Assembly (NCBI RefSeq): GCF_947501905.1 | Contig: NZ_CANMXL010000004.1 | Location: 456,777-520,776 of the forward strand | Direction of reading: 5' to 3' | DNA: 64,000 nucleotides | Source: an uncultured Winogradskyella sp. | GTDB lineage: Bacteria; Bacteroidota; Bacteroidia; Flavobacteriales; Flavobacteriaceae | In this document: in pieces, positions 42,841 to 52,100 of the stretch | How positions within the stretch are numbered: position 1 is the first letter of the stretch | Layout: each line of letters begins with the position of its first letter | Position numbers and translations under genes: made by a program | The notes under the pieces: generated by a model | Told to the model about the DNA's origin: nothing | What the model saw: the letters and a program-made list of their open reading frames with translations, nothing else | Databases searched by the model: none

Positions 42841-44637
42841 ATGGCTTTAAGTTGGATTGACTGGACGGTTCTAGCCGCTACCCTATTAACAATAGTTGGC
42901 TACGGTACTTGGGTTACTAGAAATAATAAGAGTGCTCAAGATTACATAAAAGGTGGTAACACCACAAAATGGTGGACTATTGGTCTATCTGTAATGGCTA
43001 CTCAAGCTAGTGCTATTACATTTTTGTCTACTACAGGACAGGCCTTTTCTGATGGTATGGGGTTTGTACAATTCTATTTTGGTCTGCCTATAGCAATGGT
43101 CATTATTTGTGCCATTTTTATTCCGCTGTATCATCGTTTAAAGGTTTATACAGCCTATGAATTTTTAGAAAATCGTTTTGACTTAAAAACAAGAAGTTTA
43201 ACCGCTATTCTGTTTTTAATCCAGCGAGGTTTAGCAGCGGGTATAACTATTTTTGCTCCTGCAATTATTTTGTCTATCGTATTAGGTATTAATATTGTTT
43301 ACCTTAATATTATCATTGGTGTTTTAGTAATTATTTATACCGTTTCTGGTGGAACCAAAGCCGTTACCGTAACTCAAAAACAGCAAATGTTTGTCATTTT
43401 TGCCGGGATGCTAGCTGCACTCTTTATCACTTTAAATTTAATCCCAGACGAAGTGTCTTTTGGCGATGCATTAGAAATTGCTGGTGCAAATGGACGTATG
43501 GAAGTTCTTGATTTTTCATTTGATTTAGAAAATAGATACACCGTTTGGTCTGGTCTGATTGGAGGAACATTTTTAGCACTTTCATATTTTGGTACGGATC
43601 AGAGTCAAGTACAGCGTTACCTCTCCGGAAAAAGTATGAAAGAGATGCAAATGGGTCTGCTTTTTAACGGTTTACTTAAGGTGCCAATGCAGTTTTTTAT
43701 TCTACTTGTTGGTATTATGGTATTTGTTTTTTATCAATTTAATCCTGCACCACTTAACTTTATTGATGCTTCTACTCAAACAGTTTTAGCTTCAGAATAC
43801 GGAGATGAGTATAGGTCATTACAACAAAAACAGAACCTTCTTTTTACTGAGAAAAAAGAATTGAGTATTTCTTTAGCCAAAAACGACAGTCAAGCTCTAA
43901 AAAAAGAAATTTCAAAATTAGATAGTATTGAAAAAACGTATCGATTAGAATCTAAATTTCTTATCAAAAAAGCAATTGACCCAGAATACACTTCAGAATA
44001 TAATAGTCTAAAATCTGAAGTCGAAGCATTAAAATCTAATCCTGAAAATGAAACATATATCACAAAATCTGAAGAATTAACTACGTTGTACAAGTCAGCA
44101 GCAAAAGACACACAGACTAATGATAGAGATTATATGTTTATTCGGTTTATTCTAAATCAATTACCAGTCGGTCTTATTGGCTTATTATTAGCGGTAATAC
44201 TATCAGCAGCAATGTCATCGACAGCGTCTGAAATTAATGCGCTTGCAACAATTACTTCAATAGATTTATATAGTCGCAATATAAAAGGCAAAAAGGATGA
44301 TGCTTCAATGGTTAGAGTTACCAAATGGTTTACATTGGCCTGGGGTATTATTGCCATTATTATTGCTTGCTTTGCTAATCTTGCTGAGAACCTTATTCAA
44401 TTGGTAAATATTATAGGCTCCATATTCTATGGAAATGTACTCGGTATTTTCTTATTGGCATTTTTCTTTAAACACATTAAAGGAAATGCAGTATTTACAG
44501 GAGCTTTAATTACTCAAGTTATTATAATAGTTGGCTGGTGGTTTGATTGGATGCCTTATTTATGGCTAAATCTCTTTGGTTGCGTGCTTGTTATTGTGAT
44601 TACCAATCTCATTCAAGGATTTACAAAATCTAAATAG
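42841..44637 (+). CDS. Sodium:solute symporter (SSS family)
   Basis: A 598-residue protein with about 13 hydrophobic helices and SSS landmarks: WWTIGLSVMATQASAITFLS, GMGFVQFYFGLP, and LLAVILSAAMSSTASEIN. Between two helices (about 325-425) lies an insertion of about 100 charged residues with coiled-coil character (QQKQNLLFTEKKELSISLAK). It imports a sugar, amino acid or related compound with Na+. The PIG-L neighbour suggests an amino-sugar derivative, as inference. A strong terminator follows. Confidence 0.92.
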   Translation: MALSWIDWTVLAATLLTIVGYGTWVTRNNKSAQDYIKGGNTTKWWTIGLSVMATQASAITFLSTTGQAFSDGMGFVQFYFGLPIAMVIICAIFIPLYHRLKVYTAYEFLENRFDLKTRSLTAILFLIQRGLAAGITIFAPAIILSIVLGINIVYLNIIIGVLVIIYTVSGGTKAVTVTQKQQMFVIFAGMLAALFITLNLIPDEVSFGDALEIAGANGRMEVLDFSFDLENRYTVWSGLIGGTFLALSYFGTDQSQVQRYLSGKSMKEMQMGLLFNGLLKVPMQFFILLVGIMVFVFYQFNPAPLNFIDASTQTVLASEYGDEYRSLQQKQNLLFTEKKELSISLAKNDSQALKKEISKLDSIEKTYRLESKFLIKKAIDPEYTSEYNSLKSEVEALKSNPENETYITKSEELTTLYKSAAKDTQTNDRDYMFIRFILNQLPVGLIGLLLAVILSAAMSSTASEINALATITSIDLYSRNIKGKKDDASMVRVTKWFTLAWGIIAIIIACFANLAENLIQLVNIIGSIFYGNVLGIFLLAFFFKHIKGNAVFTGALITQVIIIVGWWFDWMPYLWLNLFGCVLVIVITNLIQGFTKSK

Positions 44638-44644
44638 TGTCAAT

Positions 44645-44672
44645 AAAAAAGCGACTTAAAAGTCGCTTTTTT
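44645..44672. terminator. Bidirectional terminator
   Basis: GCGACTT pairs with AAGTCGC around AA, with six A before and six T after. It separates the converging symporter and DUF2911 genes. Confidence 0.95.
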
Positions 44673-44694
44673 ATTTTATAGTTTAACTAAAGTG

Positions 44695-45546
44695 TTATAG
44701 TCCTCCCCATTCTTTTAATGAATCTTTATTCATTTTTACGTAGCCAGCATTTCCAGAAGCTTCAGCATCAGCCAGTGAAGCTTTCGCAGCTTTTATGGCT
44801 CCTGTTTTGTCTCCAGCAGCAGCATATACCAAAGATTTTTGTCTTAAGTGCCAGAAACGAGGTTTATCTACCATACTTAAGGCTTTATCCATCCATTTCT
44901 TAGCGAGTTGAGGGTCTTTCCCTTCAGTAGTATAATAAACTGCAGCATTATAATAATCTGCCATACCCGGTCCAGCTAATGCTTTGTCTATCGTAGCTTG
45001 AACTTTATCTCCTGTAGGAACTGTAAATGGAACAGCGGCATAGCTTTTTTCCCAGATTAACTCTAGATTGGCACCATTGTTTGTAATACTATTAATATCT
45101 ATAGCAAATGTTTCAACATTAAAAGGAATTTCCATTACTTCAACTTTTGCCGAAGCTACTACTTTACTATCGTCCCACTCTCCTGGCGCTCCCCAGTTTT
45201 CTGTATCTGAATATAGCATAACATCCCAATCAGTTTTAGAATTCAATCTTGTAAAAATGGCGTAAGAACCAGCTTTTACATTTTGTCCAGCAATAGTTAC
45301 ATCATCACTAAAAGTAATGATTGTATTCTTATTTGCTCCTGTTCTCCAAATATTTCCTCCGTAAGGTTCTAAAGAACCAAATATTTGACGTCCTTTAACA
45401 CTTGGTCTAGAATATTCTATAGTAATATCTGTTAATCCGACCTTCTGCTCGATTTTAGAAAAAGGACTTGGCTGTGGCGTTTCAACCTGAGCATTTACAG
45501 AAAAAAATAATGCAAATGCAAAAGTTAATAGTGCTAATTTTTTCAT
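44695..45546 (-). CDS. DUF2911 domain-containing secreted protein
   Basis: A 283-residue protein with a signal peptide (LLTFAFALFFSVNAQ). The DUF2911 domain covers about 25-170 (ITIEYSRPSVKGRQIFG, GGNIWRTGANKNT, AGSYAIFTRL). The C-terminal part is helical and TPR-like (YNAAVYYTTEGKDPQLAKKW). The family is widespread in Bacteroidetes and its function is unknown. Confidence 0.9.
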   Translation of the reverse strand: MKKLALLTFAFALFFSVNAQVETPQPSPFSKIEQKVGLTDITIEYSRPSVKGRQIFGSLEPYGGNIWRTGANKNTIITFSDDVTIAGQNVKAGSYAIFTRLNSKTDWDVMLYSDTENWGAPGEWDDSKVVASAKVEVMEIPFNVETFAIDINSITNNGANLELIWEKSYAAVPFTVPTGDKVQATIDKALAGPGMADYYNAAVYYTTEGKDPQLAKKWMDKALSMVDKPRFWHLRQKSLVYAAAGDKTGAIKAAKASLADAEASGNAGYVKMNKDSLKEWGGL

Positions 45547-45664
45547 TTTATATAGTGTTAGAATTTGTTAGTGTGTAAAATTAAGGCTTAGCTAAAGTAG
45601 AAGATGTTAAGAAACCCTTAAAATCAATTAATGATGATTTAACAAATCATTTTTTGATAAAATG

Positions 45665-45695
45665 TTGGGTAGAAAATATATTAATCGTAATATTG
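45665..45695 (+). promoter_or_regulatory. Promoter and operator of the arsenic operon
   Basis: TTG (45665) and TAATATTG (45688-45695) are 20 nt apart, a good Bacteroidetes promoter. A 16-bp palindrome, ATATTA-ATCG-TAATAT (45678-45693), covers the spacer and the -7 box, where ArsR binding would block polymerase. Confidence 0.65.
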
Positions 45696-45716
45696 CAATA
45701 AATAAATAAATAGGAT

Positions 45717-46046
45717 ATGGGACTAGTTAAATCTGAAATATTTACAGATAAGCAAAACAAGATTTCTCTTTTAGCAAAAGCTTTTGCGCATCCGGCAAGA
45801 GTTGCAATCTTACAGCATATTTTTCAATCAAATTCGTGCATTTGTGGTGATTTAGTAGAAGAAATTGGTTTGGCACAATCTACCATATCTCAACACTTAA
45901 AAGAATTAAAAAATATTGGATTAATTAAAGGAAATATTGAAGGTACAAGTGTTTGCTATTGTATTCATAAAGATAATTGGTCTAGTATGAAAAGTATTAT
46001 AAACGAATTTTTAAATCAAGATGCATTAGACAATAATTGCTGCTAA
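45717..46046 (+). CDS. arsR: ArsR-family arsenic-responsive repressor
   Basis: A 109-residue winged-helix protein with AKAFAHPARVAILQHIF, the HTH DLVEEIGLAQSTISQHLKEL and a beta wing. Likely As(III) ligands are Cys41 and Cys43 (SCICGD), with more cysteines at VCYC and a C-terminal Cys108-Cys109. It should repress the operon until arsenite or antimonite binds. It is the first gene of four, with an operator-like palindrome at its promoter. Confidence 0.92.
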   Translation: MGLVKSEIFTDKQNKISLLAKAFAHPARVAILQHIFQSNSCICGDLVEEIGLAQSTISQHLKELKNIGLIKGNIEGTSVCYCIHKDNWSSMKSIINEFLNQDALDNNCC

Positions 46047-46058
46047 AACGTATAAATC

Positions 46059-46532
46059 ATGAAACTATCAGAAATAAAAACATACTTGGAACAACTTGAA
46101 ACTATTGAGTTTAAGTTACCAAACGGTAGCTTAGTACCAAGACATTTTCACGTAACAGAAGTTGGAAAAATCTCAAAAACATTTATTGATTGTGGTGGGA
46201 CATTAAGACAAGAAAGTGTCATTAATTTTCAACTTTGGGAAGCTAACGATTATGACCATAGATTGCACCCAGAAAAATTATTAAACATCATCAATCTTTC
46301 TGAAGATAAATTAGGATTGAAAGATGTAGAAATTGAGGTTGAGTACCAATCCGAAACCATAGGAAAATACAATTTAGGATATTCCGAAGGCAGCTTTTTA
46401 CTACTTTCTAAACAAACAAATTGTTTGGCAAAAGATAACTGCGGTATACCATTAGAAAAGCAAAAATTAAAGCTTTCAGAAATTCAATCTCAAACTGCTA
46501 ATTGTTGCTCACCAGAATCTGGTTGTTGCTAA
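46059..46532 (+). CDS. DUF6428 family protein
   Basis: A 157-residue protein starting MKLSEIKTYLEQLETIEFKL, with RHFHVTEVGKISKTFIDCGG and FQLWEANDYDHRLHPEKL, the landmarks of DUF6428. The C-terminus is NCCSPESGCC, two Cys-Cys pairs. The family goes with arsenic operons in Bacteroidetes; binding or delivery of As(III) is an inference from the cysteines. Confidence 0.88.
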   Translation: MKLSEIKTYLEQLETIEFKLPNGSLVPRHFHVTEVGKISKTFIDCGGTLRQESVINFQLWEANDYDHRLHPEKLLNIINLSEDKLGLKDVEIEVEYQSETIGKYNLGYSEGSFLLLSKQTNCLAKDNCGIPLEKQKLKLSEIQSQTANCCSPESGCC

Positions 46533-46549
46533 TCTCTAACCACTATCAT

Positions 46550-47161
46550 ATGCAATTCAATACTTTAAATAATCTAATAAATTCTTTAGATATATCTGCT
46601 ATCCCTGAAGACCGCAAAACAGGTTTAAATGTTTTAAAAGAATATATTCAAACTAAAAAAGATAATAACCAAGATATCAATCTAAACTTTATTTGTACTC
46701 ACAACTCAAGGCGAAGCCATTTATCACAAATATGGGCGCAAACCATAGCAAGCTATTTCCAAGTTAAAAATGTATTTTGCTATTCTGGAGGAACAGAAGC
46801 TACTGCAATGTTTCCTGTAGTTGGAGATACACTTAAAAAACAAGGATTTGAGATTAATAAACTTTCAAATGAGAAAAACCCTGTTTATGCTGTGAAATTT
46901 GCTGAAGACCTGTATCCAATTATATGTTTCTCAAAGACTTTTGATGCAAATTTTAATCCTAAAAATAACTTTGCTGCTGTGATGACATGCTCTCATGCTG
47001 ATGAAAACTGCCCATTTATTGCTGGTGCAGAACAACGGATTCCTGTACGTTATGATGACCCAAAAGCATTTGATAACACGCCACAGCAATTAGAGAAATA
47101 TGAAGAGCGTAGTCTACAAATTGCTACAGAAATGAAATACATTTTCTCTAACATTAATTAA
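46550..47161 (+). CDS. LMW protein-tyrosine-phosphatase-type arsenate reductase
   Basis: A 203-residue protein with the CX5R loop CTHNSRR (Cys49, Arg55) after a helical N-terminus, and the later MTCSHADENCPFI. It belongs to the low-molecular-weight phosphatase fold used by thioredoxin-type ArsC. In an ars operon it most likely reduces arsenate to arsenite, or acts on a related arsenic compound. The ATG at 46550 is preferred; the longer frame would overlap DUF6428 by 31 nt. Confidence 0.88.
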   Translation: MQFNTLNNLINSLDISAIPEDRKTGLNVLKEYIQTKKDNNQDINLNFICTHNSRRSHLSQIWAQTIASYFQVKNVFCYSGGTEATAMFPVVGDTLKKQGFEINKLSNEKNPVYAVKFAEDLYPIICFSKTFDANFNPKNNFAAVMTCSHADENCPFIAGAEQRIPVRYDDPKAFDNTPQQLEKYEERSLQIATEMKYIFSNIN

Positions 47162-47163
47162 AT

Positions 47164-47841
47164 ATGAAAAAGGAAATTGCAGAATTGGTTGGCACTTTTG
47201 CCATGGTTTTTTGTGGTTGTGGTGCCATGACCATTAATGAAATTACTGGTGGAGATATTTCTCATGTGGGCGTAGCCATAACTTGGGGTTTAATTGTAAT
47301 GGCGATGATATATGCATTTGGTGAGATTTCTGGCGCACATTTTAATCCAGCTGTTACTGTTGCATTTGCAGTTGCAAAAAAGTTCAATTGGAAAGCTGTA
47401 CCAAGATATATCATATTTCAAACTATTGGTGCCTTTCTCGCAATTGGATTATTATGGTTTTTATTTCCCGAAAGTCAAAGTTTTGGGCATACATATCCAG
47501 CTGAAGGTTTTTCACCTTACAAAGCCTTTGTTTTAGAGCTTATATTAACTTTCTTTCTAATGGTTGTTATCATTAATGTATCTACAGGTAGTAGAGAAAT
47601 TGGCACAATGGCTGCAATAGCGGTAGGCGGAATCATTTTATTAGAAGCTATGTTTGCTGGTCCTATGACAAAAGCCTCAATGAATCCTGCTCGGTCAATT
47701 GCACCTGCAGTAATCTCAGGAAACTTACAGCATTTATGGCTATACTTAAGCGCCCCTTTTATTGGAGCTATCCTTGCTGTTTTTAGCTGCAAATTGGTTA
47801 AAGATGATAACTGCTGTGCAGAAGATTGCAAAGTAAATTAG
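47164..47841 (+). CDS. AqpS-like aquaglyceroporin for arsenite
   Basis: A 225-residue MIP channel with six helices and two NPA boxes (SGAHFNPAVT and ASMNPARSIAP). It ends DDNCCAEDCKVN. In Sinorhizobium, AqpS in an ars operon lets arsenite made by ArsC flow out, and the same layout is seen here in place of an ArsB or Acr3 pump. The Cys-rich tail is unusual for an aquaporin. It is 2 nt behind the phosphatase-type gene. Confidence 0.92.
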   Translation: MKKEIAELVGTFAMVFCGCGAMTINEITGGDISHVGVAITWGLIVMAMIYAFGEISGAHFNPAVTVAFAVAKKFNWKAVPRYIIFQTIGAFLAIGLLWFLFPESQSFGHTYPAEGFSPYKAFVLELILTFFLMVVIINVSTGSREIGTMAAIAVGGIILLEAMFAGPMTKASMNPARSIAPAVISGNLQHLWLYLSAPFIGAILAVFSCKLVKDDNCCAEDCKVN

Positions 47842-47858
47842 TATTCTTGTTAAATTTT

Positions 47859-47899
47859 GTTTAACTATTAATAAAAATAGTTAAACATTCTTATCTTTA
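47859..47899 (+). promoter_or_regulatory. Palindromic operator 1 of the photolyase cluster
   Basis: GTTTAACTATT (47859-47869) and AATAGTTAAAC (47876-47886) form a perfect 11-bp inverted repeat around a 6-bp spacer. Six nt later TATCTTTA (47892-47899) resembles a TAnnTTTG box. The same architecture recurs at 56402-56442. No TTG lies at the normal distance from the box, so the palindrome occupies the place of the -33 element. Confidence 0.75.
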
Positions 47900-47917
47900 C
47901 ATTGTAAATTTTATGTA

Positions 47918-48574
47918 ATGGCAAAGAAGAAAACTATATCTCAATCAGACTTAATCAATTTTTATATGGATTACGTGCTAATGCACGACCACAAACCAAA
48001 ATCGGTATATGCATTCGCGAAGGAAAATAATTTCGAAGAATCTAAATTTTATGAATTCTTTGGTTCTTTCGAAGCGCTTGAACAGTCCATATTCAAAATA
48101 TTTTTCAACAACACACACGCTACTTTAGAAAAAAGTGAAGATTATCAATCTTTCGATGCTCGTAACAAACTATTAAGCTTTTATTATACCTTTTTTGAAA
48201 ACCTAACTGCTAACAGGAGCTACGTAGTTCATGCAATCGGAAATCAAAAAGAAAGTATGAAGTCTCTAAAAACGCTATCCCATTTAAAAAAGAACTTCAA
48301 TAACTATATCGAGCATTTAGATATAAACCTAATAGATATACAACAAGACCAATTACAGAAAATTCAAAATAGAGGTATCAAAGAATCTGCATGGTTTCAG
48401 TTACTAGTAACCATGAAATTTTGGCTAGATGATACCTCACCTTCATTTGAGAAGACAGATATTTTTATAGAGAAATCAGTCAAAGCAAGTTTTGATTTGA
48501 TTGATACCACACCACTAAAAAGCATCATTGACCTTGGCAAATTCTTGTTCAAAGAAAAAATGCACCAAAACTAG
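47918..48574 (+). CDS. TetR-family regulator heading the photolyase cluster
   Basis: A 218-residue protein with an N-terminal helix-turn-helix (about 26-52, SVYAFAKENNFEESKFYEFF) and a helical ligand domain typical of TetR proteins. It is the first gene of a run of overlapping or closely spaced genes and lies directly behind operator 1. It probably controls itself and the second operon at 56.4 kb. What it senses is unknown. In other phyla comparable light clusters use a MerR-type B12 photoreceptor (LitR), which is absent here. Confidence 0.85.
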   Translation: MAKKKTISQSDLINFYMDYVLMHDHKPKSVYAFAKENNFEESKFYEFFGSFEALEQSIFKIFFNNTHATLEKSEDYQSFDARNKLLSFYYTFFENLTANRSYVVHAIGNQKESMKSLKTLSHLKKNFNNYIEHLDINLIDIQQDQLQKIQNRGIKESAWFQLLVTMKFWLDDTSPSFEKTDIFIEKSVKASFDLIDTTPLKSIIDLGKFLFKEKMHQN

Positions 48575-49885
48575 ATGAAAACAATAGATAGTATACCCAT
48601 TTCTAAAATATCTAGAGCATCTAAATTGGTGACTACTGGAGCAAAAGTTGGTGTTAATTATTTAAAGTATTACGGCGACAAAATGGTGAATTCTAAAGAT
48701 GAAGCCAAAGAACGTCTTAATAAAAATAACGCTGAAGATATTTACGATAGCTTAAAAAAGCTAAAAGGTAGTGCTCTTAAAGTCGCACAAATGTTAAGCA
48801 TGGAAAAAAGCATTTTACCGCAAGCTTATGTCGAAAAATTTTCATTATCACAATTTTCGGTTCCTCCATTATCACCGCCATTGGTGATAAAAACATTCAA
48901 AAAATATTTTGGAAAACACCCCGAAGATTTGTTCGATACTTTCAATGCAACCTCAGTAAATGCTGCCAGTATTGGGCAGGTCCATCTTGCAGAAAAGGAT
49001 GGGAAAAAATTTGCTGTGAAAATTCAATATCCTGGGGTTGCAGAAAGTATTGCCTCAGATTTGGCTTTAGTAAAACCCATTGCTATTAAAATGTTTAACA
49101 TCAAAGGAAAAGACTCTGACAAGTACTTTAAAGAAGTTGAAGATAAGTTAACAGAAGAAACTAACTATATCTTAGAAGTAGAACAGAGTAAAGCTGTTGT
49201 AAACGCCTGTAAACATATCCCAAACCTTGAATTTCCGGAGTATTATGAAGACTTATCTTCTAAACGTATAATCACCATGGACTACATGAAAGGTGAACAT
49301 CTTTCAGAGTTTGTTGCGCATAATAAAGATCAAAATATGTCAAACAAATTAGGACAAGCACTTTGGGATTTTTACATGTTCCAAATTCATAACTTACGTA
49401 AAGTACATGCAGACCCACATCCAGGAAATTTCTTAGTGTCTAAAGAAGGTAAACTCATAGCTCTAGATTTTGGATGTATGAAGGCGATTCCTGATGATTT
49501 CTACATTCCTTATTTTGAATTGGCTGAAAAAGAAAGCATAGAAAATCCAAAAATTTTTACAGAAAAATTATATGAATTAGAAATCTTACGCCCTGACGAT
49601 TCTCCTGAAGAAATAGAATTCTTTAGCGCCATGTTTCATGACTTATTAAGTTTATTTACGCAACCGTTTCATAACGAGACTTTCGATTTTTCTAATCCAG
49701 AATTCTTTAACAAAGTTGCAGAAATGGGACAACGTTACTCTAAAAGTACAGAACTTAGAAAAATGAATGGTAATAGAGGCTCAACTCACTTCATATATAT
49801 CAACAGAACCTTTTTTGGATTGTATAACCTGATGTTTGATTTAAAAGCCGAAAACGTTAAGATTAATAATTTTATAAACCTTTAA
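48575..49885 (+). CDS. ABC1/AarF (UbiB) family atypical kinase
   Basis: A 436-residue protein with the UbiB-kinase pattern: KGSALKVAQMLSMEKSILP at the place of KxGQ (here KVAQ), ASIGQVHLAEKDGKKFAVKIQYPG, VHADPHPGNFLV and ALDFG. UbiB proteins are ATPases or kinases that assist isoprenoid-quinone or lipid metabolism. It starts directly after the TetR stop and overlaps the flavin reductase by one base. A role in light or photo-oxidative stress is inferred from context. Confidence 0.9.
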   Translation: MKTIDSIPISKISRASKLVTTGAKVGVNYLKYYGDKMVNSKDEAKERLNKNNAEDIYDSLKKLKGSALKVAQMLSMEKSILPQAYVEKFSLSQFSVPPLSPPLVIKTFKKYFGKHPEDLFDTFNATSVNAASIGQVHLAEKDGKKFAVKIQYPGVAESIASDLALVKPIAIKMFNIKGKDSDKYFKEVEDKLTEETNYILEVEQSKAVVNACKHIPNLEFPEYYEDLSSKRIITMDYMKGEHLSEFVAHNKDQNMSNKLGQALWDFYMFQIHNLRKVHADPHPGNFLVSKEGKLIALDFGCMKAIPDDFYIPYFELAEKESIENPKIFTEKLYELEILRPDDSPEEIEFFSAMFHDLLSLFTQPFHNETFDFSNPEFFNKVAEMGQRYSKSTELRKMNGNRGSTHFIYINRTFFGLYNLMFDLKAENVKINNFINL

Positions 49886-50523
49886 TGGCAGAGTTTAGTA
49901 TAGATGATATTAATGAGATGCACCATCTTTATCGCATTAATTTAATTAATAGTTGCTCTGGATACAAATCTGCAAACTTAATCGGTACTAAAGATAAAGA
50001 TGGTAATAGTAATGTTGCTGTTTTTAGCTCTGTTACACATATTGGCTCAAATCCTCCTATGTTTGGTTTTTTTACTAGACCTACAACCGTAATGAGGCAT
50101 ACTTACGATAATATTAAAAATACTGGTGAGTTTACATTAAACCATATACATCAAGATATTATTGAGGATGCGCATCATACATCTGCTAAATACGATAAAT
50201 CTATTTCAGAGTTTGATGTTACCAAACTCGAAGAAGAATACAAAGATAATTTTGATGCGCCTTTTGTAAAAGGCTGTCCGCTTCAAATAGCCATGACATT
50301 TGTTGAAGAATACCACATAAAAACAAATAGCACCATTCTAGTCATTGGTAAAATAGAAAAGCTTTACGTAGCTGATAACTTAATGGAAAAAGATGGTTTT
50401 GTAGACTTATCAAAAGGAAAGACAGCGACAATAAATGGCTTGGATGGTTATGCTATTCCTACATTGAAGACCCGTCTAGGTTATCAACGCCCAAAAAAAG
50501 GATACGCACACAGAGACGACTAA
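49885..50523 (+). CDS. Flavin reductase family protein
   Basis: A 212-residue protein of the FMN-binding split-barrel fold (SGYKSANLIGTKDKDGNSNVA, GSNPPMFGFFTRP, TGEFTLNHIHQDII). Such proteins bind FMN and reduce flavins or transfer electrons. In a photolyase cluster it could supply reduced flavin; this is inference. Confidence 0.9.
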   Translation: MAEFSIDDINEMHHLYRINLINSCSGYKSANLIGTKDKDGNSNVAVFSSVTHIGSNPPMFGFFTRPTTVMRHTYDNIKNTGEFTLNHIHQDIIEDAHHTSAKYDKSISEFDVTKLEEEYKDNFDAPFVKGCPLQIAMTFVEEYHIKTNSTILVIGKIEKLYVADNLMEKDGFVDLSKGKTATINGLDGYAIPTLKTRLGYQRPKKGYAHRDD

Positions 50524-50526
50524 TCA

Positions 50527-51948
50527 ATGAAAATATTACTCACAGGAACTACAGGTTATATTGCTAAACGCTTGGCATTACAACTACTTGAAGACAACCA
50601 TGAGTTAATATGCTGCGTTCGAGATATGGAACGTATTCCTGATGAAATCGAAGAGCATCCCCAGTGTACTTTCATTAAAGTCGATTTTCTTAAACCAGAA
50701 TCAGCAGAAATTCCTAAAGATATTGAAGCCGCTTATTATCTCATTCACTCCATGTCTAATTCTACAAGTGATTTTGAAGAACTAGAAAGAAAATGCGCTC
50801 AAAACTTTAAAGATTTAGTCAATAAGACTCAATGCAAACAAGTCATATATTTAAGTGGCATTGTTAATGACGATTCATTATCTAAACATTTAAAATCAAG
50901 ACTTCAAGTAGAAAATACTTTAAAATCTGAAAAATATGCGCTCACAACTTTCCGTGCTGGTATTATAGTTGGTAGTGGAAGTGCATCATTCGAAATTATT
51001 AGAGATATTGTTGAGAAACTACCTTTTATGATTACTCCAAAATGGTTGAACACAAAAACGCAACCTATTGGTATAAGAGATGTTTTAACTTACCTATCTA
51101 ACTCACTCGGAAATCAAAAACTTTACAACAATTCTTATGATATTTTTGGCCCTGAAATATTAACTTACAAAGAAATGCTACTTCAATTTGCTCAAGTTCG
51201 TGGGCTCAAGCGTTATATCGTCACACTACCTATTTTAACGCCAAAGCTATCATCATACTGGCTCTATTTTGTAACGTCTACTTCATTTCAACTCGCAGCT
51301 GCTTTGGTAGATAGTATGAAAGTTGAAGTCATCGGCAAAGTCAGTGATATCAATTCGCATATCGATATCATACCAATGCCTTATAAAACTGCAGTGGATT
51401 TGGCATTTCAGAAAATACAGCAAAATGCTGTAGTTTCTAGCTGGAAAGATGCAGTGAGTAGCGGTGTTTTCAAAGATCAGTTATCAAAACACATAGAGTT
51501 GCCTCAATACGGATGCTTTAAAGATGTCCGTTCTCGTGAAATAAAAGATGAAAACTATACAATTAACAAAATTTGGAATATTGGAGGTCGTAATGGTTGG
51601 TATAGTTTTAATACACTATGGAAAATAAGAGGCTATGTCGACAAGCTTTTTGGAGGTGTTGGACTTAGGCGTGGAAGAACTCACGATACTTATCTAGAAC
51701 CTGGCGACCCATTAGACTTTTGGCGCGTTCTATTTGCCGACAAAGAAGAAAAAAGATTACTTCTTTTTGCAGAGATGAAACTACCAGGCGAAGCTTGGTT
51801 AGAATTTAAAATAGTAAAAAATAAATTGTATCAACGTGCAGTTTTTAGACCAAAAGGTGTTTGGGGACGACTGTATTGGTATTCTGTATTACCGTTTCAT
51901 GCCTTTGTTTTTAGAGGAATGATAAATGCTCTGATAGAAAAAAAATAA
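50527..51948 (+). CDS. NAD(P)-binding SDR-like protein with DUF2867
   Basis: A 473-residue protein. The N-terminal 290 residues are an NmrA/SDR-type Rossmann domain ([29 protein letters not shown]). A C-terminal DUF2867 domain (about 310-470) has [28 protein letters not shown] and [11 protein letters not shown]. As I recall, this fusion often sits in bacterial photolyase clusters; its substrate is unknown. Its stop overlaps the DUF2256 start (TAATG). Confidence 0.9.
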   Translation: MKILLTGTTGYIAKRLALQLLEDNHELICCVRDMERIPDEIEEHPQCTFIKVDFLKPESAEIPKDIEAAYYLIHSMSNSTSDFEELERKCAQNFKDLVNKTQCKQVIYLSGIVNDDSLSKHLKSRLQVENTLKSEKYALTTFRAGIIVGSGSASFEIIRDIVEKLPFMITPKWLNTKTQPIGIRDVLTYLSNSLGNQKLYNNSYDIFGPEILTYKEMLLQFAQVRGLKRYIVTLPILTPKLSSYWLYFVTSTSFQLAAALVDSMKVEVIGKVSDINSHIDIIPMPYKTAVDLAFQKIQQNAVVSSWKDAVSSGVFKDQLSKHIELPQYGCFKDVRSREIKDENYTINKIWNIGGRNGWYSFNTLWKIRGYVDKLFGGVGLRRGRTHDTYLEPGDPLDFWRVLFADKEEKRLLLFAEMKLPGEAWLEFKIVKNKLYQRAVFRPKGVWGRLYWYSVLPFHAFVFRGMINALIEKK

Positions 51949-52100
51949 TGCCCAAAGGAATAAAAAAACAAAACCTACCAAGCAAAATGTGCCCGACTTG
52001 CAAACGTCCATTTTCATGGCGAAAAAAATGGGAACGAGATTGGGAAAACGTAAAATACTGTAGTGATAAATGCAAAAAACAGAAAATAACTCAAGCTTAG
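51948..52100 (+). CDS. DUF2256 zinc-ribbon microprotein
   Basis: A 50-residue protein. [19 protein letters not shown] followed by YCSDKCKKQ gives a CxxC...CxxxC zinc motif, the DUF2256 pattern. DUF2256 is, as I recall, regularly found beside cryptochrome/photolyase genes. It overlaps the upstream gene by one base and the CRY-DASH gene by 31 nt. Confidence 0.9.
   Translation: MPKGIKKQNLPSKMCPTCKRPFSWRKKWERDWENVKYCSDKCKKQKITQA

Noticed and set aside
45633..45656. Terminator between the DUF2911 and arsR promoters (ATGATTT/AAATCAT hairpin with T run)
   Set aside because: It lies between two divergent genes with no transcript entering from the left that would need it. It may be a fortuitous A/T-rich palindrome.
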